Source of the DNA: Candidatus Limimorpha equi
Lineage (GTDB): Bacteria; Bacteroidota; Bacteroidia; Bacteroidales; F082
Direction of reading: 5' to 3'
Length of the DNA stretch: 8,002 bases
Assembly (NCBI GenBank): GCA_018065885.1
Contig: JAGHSL010000408.1
Span: 1-8,002, forward strand
Below the pieces are notes generated by a model that made no database searches, was not told the DNA's origin, and saw nothing but the letters and a program-made list of their open reading frames with translations. Positions 1 to 6,296 of this stretch are shown piece after piece. The translations under genes were made by a program, and so were the position numbers. How positions within the stretch are numbered: the stretch's first letter is position 1; the number at the start of each line of letters is the position of its first letter.

Positions 1-16
1 GTTTACATATTGAAAA

Positions 17-96
17 CGAGGCATCGAGGTCGCGGGAATGCGAGATTACGAGGCATTCCGGCATCCCGAAGCCTCGCAGTCTCGAAATCCCGTGTC
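17..96. repeat. GC-rich self-complementary intergenic element
   Basis: This block is visibly richer in G and C than the AT-rich sequence after it and is built from short recurring words. ACGAGGCAT occurs twice (16-24 and 48-56). CGAGGC at 17-22 is complementary to GCCTCG at 71-76, GGAATGC at 35-41 to GCATTCC at 53-59, and GCGAG at 40-44 to CTCGC at 73-77. Nested complementary words of this kind suggest a folded RNA or DNA element, or a dispersed intergenic repeat. Whether it recurs in the genome cannot be seen from one copy, and its left edge may lie outside the window. Confidence 0.45.
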
Positions 97-155
97 CTTT
101 ATAATGTAGTTTAATTTTGAATAGTTATTTAATAATTTATGATTCATTTACGATA

Positions 156-191
156 ATTGACTACGTCGAAATGAATATTGACTACGTCGAA
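156..191. repeat. 15-base direct repeat, 21-base period
   Basis: ATTGACTACGTCGAA occurs exactly at 156-170 and again at 177-191, separated by the six bases ATGAAT. The core TACGTCGA is partly palindromic (ACGT centre). Two copies are too few for a CRISPR array. It could be a pair of protein-binding sites spaced two helical turns apart, or a remnant of a repeat element. Confidence 0.6.
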
Positions 192-314
192 TCTAAAAGA
201 TTTCACCGACACGAAGTGAGGTAATCTTCGATTTTGCGTTTTGCGAAGCGAAAAAACAACTATTATCGTTATAGGTTATTTTTCTCAACAAAGCCTTAGA
301 TTTTAGAGAAAATT

Positions 315-348
315 AAAGAAGCGGCTGACCAAAGTCAACCGCTTCTTT
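315..348 (-). terminator. Strong bidirectional intrinsic terminator
   Basis: A 15-base-pair stem (315-329 with 334-348) encloses a four-base loop at 330-333. The only imperfection is one G-T wobble. On the minus strand the hairpin lies about 25 bases past the stop codon of the T9SS cargo gene and ends in CTTCTTTAATTTT, so it fits a rho-independent terminator for that gene. On the plus strand it is followed by TTTTAAT, so it could also stop transcription arriving from the left. Confidence 0.85.
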
Positions 349-373
349 TAATAAAAGCTATATTTTAGCCAAT

Positions 374-3328
374 TTAGTAAACAATGAACTTAACGCTTGA
401 GGATTTGCCACCTTGATTGAGGCGGAAAATATAAGCACCAGTGCTAAGCGCACTCATGTCAACGCTAACTTCATAGCTGCCATCGGCATAATTGCCTAAA
501 TTCTGGCTCATGACGCGGCGACCGCAAATGTCGTAAACTTCATAGCTGACATTGCCTTTGCTATTCATCATAAAGTTCACCTTTGCCATATCGCTGACAG
601 GGTTAGGATACATATTGATAGCAGGAGCAACAACTTCTGATTCAGGAACTGATTGATATTGCTGCTTTCTAAAGTTTTCGCAACGGAAAAGACCTTTGCC
701 GTAGGTAGCTGCATAAATCATACCTTGATTGCGGATTCCCTCATATACAATATCAACATAATAAGAAGTATCAGCTTCATAATGAAGAGTTTTAACTGTT
801 TGATCATCATGTTTGACAATTTGTTGTTTCAGATCCATAACCGGCACATCACCCATATTTGCATTTTGCATTGTCCAATTCGGGTTATTAATATTGTCAG
901 TCATATAGATACCGTGTTCCGTACCAAGAATAACCTTACCAGTTGTCATTTCAATTACTGAAGAATAGACCGGCATCTTAGGCAGATTGCCTTGCTTTGA
1001 AACAAATGTCGGATTATCTGACAAAGCATTGTTTGAATAATAAACATAGTTGTCATTACCATAATTGCCCAATGTCACGACAACATTATTTATATTTTGA
1101 GGATCGACAGCGATTGAAGTAACGCATTGACCATTATTAGCAAAAGCTTCAAAGAAAGTAGTAGTCACAATGCATTGGACAGAATCAAGGCAACCTGTGG
1201 AAGCATCGACTACAGAATTGATATTGTCGATACGGCAAACCTTACCATCCTTGAAACCAACAAAAACCTTATCACCATCAGGGGTGACAGCCATGCTCAA
1301 AGGATCACCGGTGAAGCCATAATCCTTTTTCTTGGAAAGGAGATACCAAGTTGGTGAGGAAGAAAACTCCAAAGCATCTCTTGTGAAATAGAAGCAATCC
1401 TTAAATGCAAGATACATCTTGGCACTAATTGGGTCATGGACCAGGACAGAATCGCCAGCAGCAAGAGGAGTGGAAATAGCAGCATAAAAAGGATAATCGA
1501 GCACACTCATTGCTTGAACACTATCAGTAATTGGCTTATCGGTTTCATTATATGCCCATACTTCAACAGGATTTTCAGCATCACTATAGCTTTCAACCAA
1601 AGCAAATGGGAAACGGAAAGAAGAAGTGTTGAGCGTACCAGAGCTATTGATATTGGTCAGGAAGTTAGTTGAAACCCAGTCGGCACCACCTGTTTCAGAA
1701 CGATTGAAAGAACCATTCTTTGCAGAAACGAAAATCTTGTAAGGATCAATCATCGAAAAAGCGCATGTGCCAGGTTGATAACCATCACTGAAACCGCCTA
1801 AAACATTAATAGGATAAACCCAAGTACCAGTTGTTTCGTGGTTCACATCTTCATCACCTTCAATCATGATAGTGCCATGATCAAGAGCTGCACCCATAAC
1901 ACGTTTCACATTATTTGAATAAGCGACTGCAAACATACGAGTGGTAACGTAGTTTCTGTTGCAGTTCACGAAGGTGAAACCGTCTTCCTTTGTAGCTTTG
2001 AAAACGCCACCATCAGTGCCGATATAACATTCTTTTTTATTATATGGATTGAACACCATTGCGTGAAGACCGACATGCAAATAAGCTGGTGAGACATAGG
2101 AAATTGCTGAACCATCAGAATGCTGGTGCGTGATAAAGTAACCAGTAGTGCCTTCTTCTCTTGTAAGTTCCCAAAGATTGTAACCAAGGACATAAACAGA
2201 ATATGGATTACTTGGAGAAACGACAAGACCATGATTGTTCATGCCTGAACCTCCATAAAGGTTGTGTCCCTGCTCTGCCGATGTGGCTGGAAGAGCGACT
2301 TCCCATGTTGCACCTTTATTGACGGAAACATAAATGCTAGTATGAGCACCGTTTGTATTGATGCAAGATACATAAAGTATGCTATCATTTGATGGAGCAA
2401 CTGCGACATCGAGGAAACCATCGGAAGTTGGAAGAGATACGATATTGTTATGTTCATCGTATTCAACACTTGCAGCTGAATGGCAAACCATAGCGTCGAG
2501 TCCGCCAATGTAAACGTTTCCATCAATTGCTGCCATGATTTCACTGCCCATAGCTTTCACTTCCATTGCATTGCCTGAAAGTTCAGCACCATCGGCATCC
2601 TTAGCGAGTGTCCAGGTACTACCATTATCGGAAGAATACTTCAAACCGCTTTCGGTTGCAGCAATCAATTTACCATCGGCAATAACCATATCGGTGACAA
2701 AACTCCATTCACACACACCGTTTTGATTTGCTGGAGCCGTGCTTGGAATTTGCGTCATCAGGTCATTTTCAATCTTATAAATACCACTGCCGATGAAGCT
2801 GTTATCGTATGACTGCTGTGAGAGACCATTGAAAGAAGCAGCTGCACCACAATCACCGGTACCAACGTAAATAGTATGAGAAACAGGATCTTGCACCATG
2901 CAGCTCACCATCAGATTTTGGTTGCCAACCTGATGCCATGTGATACCGTAGTTATAGGTCTTATAGACGCCACCACCTTTTGATCCGATATAGACAACAC
3001 CATTTGGATTTCCGTAAGCATTTGGAGTGTTGTCATAAATAATAGCAGTTGTCTGACCGCCAAAGTTATCCGGGCCCATGCTGAGCCAATAGAGCGGATC
3101 ATTTTCTGCACCTTTAGCTGTTGCACATTGTGCGGCGGCCTTGAGCATCAAAGCCGGATCAATCAGACCTGTGTGCTGATTGGCACGAAGTTCACTCATG
3201 AATGAATCTGCCGTAGCCGATCCTTGTGTACGTGGGACATAGTGTCCGCCATTGTCAGCGATTGCCATCGTCTGACCTAACATCATGATTACCAGAAGTA
3301 AACTGAGAGGTAAAAATCTTTTTTTCAT
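374..3328 (-). CDS. Secreted beta-propeller-like protein with T9SS type A sorting domain
   Basis: A 984-residue protein. Residues 1-24 form a signal peptide (basic MKKR, hydrophobic core, likely cleavage after AIA). The body (about 80-885) holds recurring short beta-strand units of the BNR/Asp-box, sortilin or GH74-like type. One canonical Asp-box, SSDNGSTW, is at 232-239; variants are TYNYGITW (124-131), SVNKGATW (335-342) and SETGGADW (544-551). Phrases such as YIGSKGGGVYKT, YVGTGDCG and AATYGKGLFR are typical of such propeller blades. Residues about 903-984 form a Por/T9SS C-terminal domain with the YPNP motif, a YDICGR strand and STGAYIFRL, ending in KFIVY. The protein should cross the inner membrane by Sec, then the outer membrane by T9SS, to be released or anchored on the surface. 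No catalytic residues could be assigned, so its substrate or partner is unknown. The gene has its own promoter-like box and terminator, so it is probably monocistronic. It is by eye more AT-rich than the bat genes. Confidence 0.9.
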   Translation of the reverse strand: MKKRFLPLSLLLVIMMLGQTMAIADNGGHYVPRTQGSATADSFMSELRANQHTGLIDPALMLKAAAQCATAKGAENDPLYWLSMGPDNFGGQTTAIIYDNTPNAYGNPNGVVYIGSKGGGVYKTYNYGITWHQVGNQNLMVSCMVQDPVSHTIYVGTGDCGAAASFNGLSQQSYDNSFIGSGIYKIENDLMTQIPSTAPANQNGVCEWSFVTDMVIADGKLIAATESGLKYSSDNGSTWTLAKDADGAELSGNAMEVKAMGSEIMAAIDGNVYIGGLDAMVCHSAASVEYDEHNNIVSLPTSDGFLDVAVAPSNDSILYVSCINTNGAHTSIYVSVNKGATWEVALPATSAEQGHNLYGGSGMNNHGLVVSPSNPYSVYVLGYNLWELTREEGTTGYFITHQHSDGSAISYVSPAYLHVGLHAMVFNPYNKKECYIGTDGGVFKATKEDGFTFVNCNRNYVTTRMFAVAYSNNVKRVMGAALDHGTIMIEGDEDVNHETTGTWVYPINVLGGFSDGYQPGTCAFSMIDPYKIFVSAKNGSFNRSETGGADWVSTNFLTNINSSGTLNTSSFRFPFALVESYSDAENPVEVWAYNETDKPITDSVQAMSVLDYPFYAAISTPLAAGDSVLVHDPISAKMYLAFKDCFYFTRDALEFSSSPTWYLLSKKKDYGFTGDPLSMAVTPDGDKVFVGFKDGKVCRIDNINSVVDASTGCLDSVQCIVTTTFFEAFANNGQCVTSIAVDPQNINNVVVTLGNYGNDNYVYYSNNALSDNPTFVSKQGNLPKMPVYSSVIEMTTGKVILGTEHGIYMTDNINNPNWTMQNANMGDVPVMDLKQQIVKHDDQTVKTLHYEADTSYYVDIVYEGIRNQGMIYAATYGKGLFRCENFRKQQYQSVPESEVVAPAINMYPNPVSDMAKVNFMMNSKGNVSYEVYDICGRRVMSQNLGNYADGSYEVSVDMSALSTGAYIFRLNQGGKSSSVKFIVY

Positions 3329-3399
3329 ATCACGAAATTTTGATTAACTATCTGTTTATTAAACATCAATTTAATTATTCCATTATATACAATAAGTCT

Positions 3400-3408
3400 G
3401 CAAATATA
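3400..3408 (-). promoter_or_regulatory. Candidate Bacteroidota -7 promoter box for the T9SS cargo gene
   Basis: On the minus strand the sequence reads TATATTTGC, an exact match to the Bacteroidota -7 consensus TAnnTTTGC. It lies 71 bases before the ATG of the downstream gene, implying a leader of roughly 65 bases. No good TTTG -33 element sits at the usual 19-21 base distance; the nearest TTTG is 11 bases upstream, inside the terminator stem. The box is therefore plausible but unproven in an AT-rich setting. Confidence 0.45.
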
Positions 3409-3413
3409 AAACA

Positions 3414-3442
3414 TTCTCCCAAAGAAAAACACTTTGGGAGAA
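3414..3442 (-). terminator. Intrinsic terminator of the bat operon
   Basis: An 11-base-pair perfect stem (3414-3424 with 3432-3442, core CTCCCAAAG/CTTTGGGAG) encloses a seven-base loop. On the minus strand it lies about 50 bases past the batE stop and is followed by TGTTTTATATTT, a loose U-rich tail. It is preceded by an A/T-rich run. This fits termination of the bat transcript before the separately promoted downstream gene. Confidence 0.7.
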
Positions 3443-3492
3443 AAAAAATGTGTTTTTTTATGAAAAATCTTGTTTCAGTGCGCCTAAACTAC

Positions 3493-4257
3493 TCAATAAG
3501 CGAGACTTGCATCACTCGGCAACCAGCCTTCGCTGCCATTGGCAATCTTGACCTTATTCCATTCATCGGTTTCATCGAGAAGGGTGACTTTAGTGCCTTC
3601 GTGAAGGACAAAAAGATCGACACTGCCATCGTTGGGCGAACTTTTCACCGTCACGGCTGGCGTCATAATGATGGCGTGATTCTTTTCCTTTGCCTCATTA
3701 CGTTTTTCCATTGAAAAAATGAAAGAGAAAACGAAAACCAGCAATGCCAGAATTCCGACAAAGAACCCCACTTTGCGCAAGCCCATACGACGGGCACGCA
3801 AAAACAGGAACAAAGCCGCCAAAAGGATTGTAAAACAAATGACGGAAACCGTCGCCCAAGCATTGCTCGAAAACATGTTCTTCACATTGTTCCAGCCTTT
3901 GACGATAAACGACTGTGGAATCGATTCAATCTTGTCGGCAATGGCGAGGTTGGCGATTTCGAGGTTGGTCTTCACGTCGGCATTGCTCGGGTCGAGTTTC
4001 AAGGCCTTTTCGTAGTAATAAATGGCCATAGGGTAAGTCCCCATTTTATAATAAGTGTTGCCCAGGTTGAAATACAAAGGTACGGATTCCTGTTCGGCCT
4101 CGATAATGTTGTTATACAAATCCAACGCACTCTGGTAATTGCCTTCATTGTAGGCTGCATTTGCCTGCTCGAACCATGCATCGTATGATTCCTGCGCTGC
4201 TACAAACCTTGGCATGAGCGCAATCGCTATTATTATTAATAAGGTGATACGTTTCAT
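3493..4257 (-). CDS. batE: BatE-like TPR and SH3 membrane protein
   Basis: A 254-residue protein. The ATG at 4257 was chosen because it opens a clean signal sequence (MKRITLLIIIAIALMPRFVAAQ); the frame stays open upstream to a GTG at 4317, but those 20 extra residues look non-coding. Residues about 24-105 hold TPR units, including YNEGNYQSALDLYNNII and LGNTYYKMGTYPMAIYYYEKAL. Two hydrophobic segments follow (about 134-153 and 164-183) with a basic turn (RARRMGLRK) between them. Residues about 196-250 form a bacterial SH3-like domain (VTVKSSPNDGS, then GTKVTLLDETDEWNKVKI and GSEGWLPS). This TPR-2TM-SH3 order is the BatE architecture in Bacteroides aerotolerance clusters. The TPR part should face the periplasm, and the SH3 part should too if both segments span the membrane. 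It is the last gene of the operon, separated from batD by a 122-base repeat-bearing gap. Its molecular role in the Bat complex is not established. Confidence 0.9.
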   Translation of the reverse strand: MKRITLLIIIAIALMPRFVAAQESYDAWFEQANAAYNEGNYQSALDLYNNIIEAEQESVPLYFNLGNTYYKMGTYPMAIYYYEKALKLDPSNADVKTNLEIANLAIADKIESIPQSFIVKGWNNVKNMFSSNAWATVSVICFTILLAALFLFLRARRMGLRKVGFFVGILALLVFVFSFIFSMEKRNEAKEKNHAIIMTPAVTVKSSPNDGSVDLFVLHEGTKVTLLDETDEWNKVKIANGSEGWLPSDASLAY

Positions 4258-4328
4258 TCTATTATACTTTAAATTATGCTGTTTTTCGGACGCACATGGT
4301 GCTTCACTATATTTCACATTCTGTTGCC

Positions 4329-4348
4329 AGACGCGATAAATCGCGTCT
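4329..4348. repeat. Perfect palindrome between batD and batE
   Basis: AGACGCGATAAATCGCGTCT is self-complementary, with 8-9 paired bases per arm around an AA or TAAA centre. It lies in the batD-batE gap, next to heptamer repeats. There is no U-tract after it in the direction of transcription, so it is a poor terminator. It looks like a small dispersed palindromic element or an mRNA stability hairpin. Confidence 0.7.
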
Positions 4349-4351
4349 CTA

Positions 4352-4379
4352 CTCCTAACTCCTAATTCCTCACTCCTAA
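4352..4379. repeat. Tandem heptamer repeat abutting the batD stop codon
   Basis: Four back-to-back 7-base units on the plus strand: CTCCTAA (4352-4358), CTCCTAA (4359-4365), a degenerate TTCCTCA (4366-4372) and CTCCTAA (4373-4379). Read in the coding direction they are TTAGGAG units starting directly after the batD TAG stop. Each intact unit contains AGGAG, but they lie about 95-120 bases ahead of the batE start, too far to act as its ribosome binding site. Confidence 0.75.
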
Positions 4380-6254
4380 CTACAATACCCTTTCCGCCTT
4401 TGAAATCACATCAATACCCTGCTGATAAAGGTCGTCCATCTTCTTGCTGGCATCGCCAGGAGCGAAGCGGGCAAACTCGCAATTGTTCAAGGTATCGACA
4501 AACTGTCTGGTCAAATCTTCAGGGACATTCTTGACCGACATCGCTTCATTGACCGTTTCCATCGACAATTTGGCACGTTCAATGCCCAGCTTATCGGAGA
4601 TATAGCCCCACAAAGCCTGCGACATTTCATTGTAGAAATTATTCTGATCCTTGACATTCAGGTATTTCAAGGCATTCTTCAAACGGCCTCGGGCTACCTT
4701 GGTGGCTTTCTTGTTGCGGGTCTTGGCTTCATTCTGACGCAAAGCTGCACGTTGCTTCGAGACAATCAGCAGCACGATGAAAGCAATGAGAAGCACAAGC
4801 AATATCACGAAATAGGCCGGCGAAGCGAAGAAGAAACTGTTCGAGTTTCTGAGATGCGCATTGCCCGTCATGATGTGGCGAATGTCGCTGCCCAAATACT
4901 TGATGCCTTCCTGATTGGAAGCGTAAATCGTATTGCCGTCAGCATCGCCGCCTTCACCCTTTTCGACATGGATGTCGTATTGGTCGGAACTCAAAGCCGT
5001 ATAGGTGCCATTGGCAAGATTTAAATACGAAAATTCAACTGGCGCAATGGTGAAATCACCGACACGACGCGGAATGACAAGATATTCAGCGCGTTTCGTT
5101 CCGGAAATTCCATTTGCAGAAGGTGTAGCATCAACAATGATTTTAGGGTCATAGACTTCAAAATCAGGCGGGAAAACAGGTTCCGGCATTTGAAGCAGTT
5201 CTATGTTGCCTTGACCCGAGACCGTCAGAGTCAAGGTGAAGGCTTCGTTGGTCTTGAGTTCGGTCTTGTCGATTTCCGACTTGAAATTGTAATTGCCCAC
5301 GGCACCTGCAAAACTTGCCGGCTTATTATCTTCAGGCAAACTCTTCACATCGATGCCAAGCGACGAGCAACTCAATTCCTTTTGCACATTCGTGTAGCCA
5401 CCACCGAAAAACGGATCATTGAAGAACATATCAAATGGATCCATGCTGTTGCGACGGTTGCTGCGGCTTGTAGGTACCTGAGCGATACATTCAATCGACA
5501 TTGGGTCAATAACCAATTTGCCGGCACGCTGCGGCACAAGCACAACTTTCTGAATTTCAGCCGTTGTGTATTCAATGCCATTGACAACTTCCGAGCCTTG
5601 ACGCAAGGCACCGCCGTTGTTATCACTAATGTCTTTCATCCAAGCACCTGCGTAGGACGGCATCTTGGAAACCGAAAGCGATGAAACGCCAACCTTGGTG
5701 TAAAGTTTGTAAGTCAAGACAAGCTGTTCGCCCAAATAAACGGTTTTCTTAGAAGGCGTGACCTTCAGGAACAAATCCTTGCCGCTGACCTGAGGGTCGT
5801 TGGAGCTTTGCTGCTGCTGGCTTTGGCCACCTTGAGCATATTGAGAATTGCCACCGTATGCATTGCCGTTATCAGGCAAAACCTTGATGTCCAAAGCATT
5901 ACTTGTAACCTTATCGCCTTTCACCGTCACCGATGCAGAACCAATGTGAAATTCACCTTCCTTATAGGCCTGCAAAGCAAAAGTGTAAGTGTTCGTGACG
6001 GAATGTGACATGGAGCCGTTGATCATCTGGAAACTTGAACTCGATGAGGTGAAAGGCCCGCCAACGACATTGAAACCGTCAAACGAAGGTGCCTTGAAGT
6101 TCTTGCCTTCCGCATTCAGTTCGTAGACAACCTGAAACTTCTCTCCCACCACGACCTGTTTCTTGGACGATGCTTTCAGGGTAACGTCTTGCGCCCAAAG
6201 CATGGCTGGTGCCAAAAACCCGATTATCAAAAGCAATCTAACTATCTTCTTCAT
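4380..6254 (-). CDS. batD: BatD-like exported membrane-anchored protein
   Basis: A 624-residue protein of the BatD (oxygen tolerance) family. The ATG at 6254 was chosen because it gives a good signal peptide (MKKIVRLLLIIGFLAPAMLWAQ); an ATG at 6296, directly touching the batC stop (TAAATG), would add 14 residues and remains possible. Residues about 23-126 and 158-305 form two beta-rich domains separated by a Gly/Gln/Ser-rich linker (about 128-155). An aromatic-acidic loop (DPFDMFFNDPFFGGG, 272-286) follows, as in other BatD proteins. A third beta-rich domain covers about 320-430. One transmembrane helix lies at about 479-499, followed by a basic stretch and a helical cytoplasmic tail (GRLKNALKYLNVKDQNNFY and ALWGYISDKLGI are recognisable). 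Most of the protein should therefore be periplasmic. It is the largest member of the Bat cluster. Its function is inferred from the locus; no enzyme motif is visible. Confidence 0.93.
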   Translation of the reverse strand: MKKIVRLLLIIGFLAPAMLWAQDVTLKASSKKQVVVGEKFQVVYELNAEGKNFKAPSFDGFNVVGGPFTSSSSSFQMINGSMSHSVTNTYTFALQAYKEGEFHIGSASVTVKGDKVTSNALDIKVLPDNGNAYGGNSQYAQGGQSQQQQSSNDPQVSGKDLFLKVTPSKKTVYLGEQLVLTYKLYTKVGVSSLSVSKMPSYAGAWMKDISDNNGGALRQGSEVVNGIEYTTAEIQKVVLVPQRAGKLVIDPMSIECIAQVPTSRSNRRNSMDPFDMFFNDPFFGGGYTNVQKELSCSSLGIDVKSLPEDNKPASFAGAVGNYNFKSEIDKTELKTNEAFTLTLTVSGQGNIELLQMPEPVFPPDFEVYDPKIIVDATPSANGISGTKRAEYLVIPRRVGDFTIAPVEFSYLNLANGTYTALSSDQYDIHVEKGEGGDADGNTIYASNQEGIKYLGSDIRHIMTGNAHLRNSNSFFFASPAYFVILLVLLIAFIVLLIVSKQRAALRQNEAKTRNKKATKVARGRLKNALKYLNVKDQNNFYNEMSQALWGYISDKLGIERAKLSMETVNEAMSVKNVPEDLTRQFVDTLNNCEFARFAPGDASKKMDDLYQQGIDVISKAERVL

Positions 6255-6273
6255 ACGTAATTCTTTTGAAGCT

Positions 6274-6282
6274 GCAAAAATA
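6274..6282 (-). promoter_or_regulatory. Possible internal -7 box before batD
   Basis: On the minus strand the sequence reads TATTTTTGC, matching TAnnTTTGC, 19 bases ahead of the preferred batD ATG. No TTTG is seen at the expected -33 distance. It could be a weak internal promoter or a chance match, and it overlaps the coding sequence if the upstream ATG at 6296 is used. Confidence 0.2.
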
Positions 6283-6296
6283 ATGAAATTTACCAT

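Larger units (their letters stand above)
1..314. other. Non-coding region downstream of the T9SS cargo gene
   Basis: No convincing gene was found in this stretch on either strand. The first 96 bases are GC-rich and self-complementary (see the separate repeat entry). The rest is AT-rich and contains a 15-base direct repeat at 156-191 and a short imperfect hairpin (CTTCG at 226-230 with CGAAG at 244-248) in a run of TTTTGCG/GCGAAAA-like words. There is no tRNA or rRNA signature. The next gene to the left lies outside the window, so I cannot tell whether this region also serves as a promoter for it. Confidence 0.6.

Noticed and set aside
156..191. CRISPR array
   Set aside because: Only two 15-base copies with a six-base spacer; no spacer-sized unique sequence and no cas genes in the window.
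3340..3714. Plus-strand open frame of 124 codons spanning the batE end and the intergenic region
   Set aside because: It runs through the terminator hairpin and A/T-rich intergenic DNA and then opposite batE; its composition looks non-coding.
4258..4317. N-terminal extension of BatE from a GTG at 4317
   Set aside because: It would bury the clear signal peptide 20 residues inside the protein, and the added residues resemble translated intergenic DNA.
4329..4348. Palindrome as a terminator after batD
   Set aside because: No U-tract follows in the direction of transcription, and batE follows in the same orientation without a recognisable promoter.
5190..5684. Plus-strand open frame of 164 codons antisense to batD
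   Set aside because: No recognisable domain or start context, and it lies fully within the well-supported BatD coding sequence.
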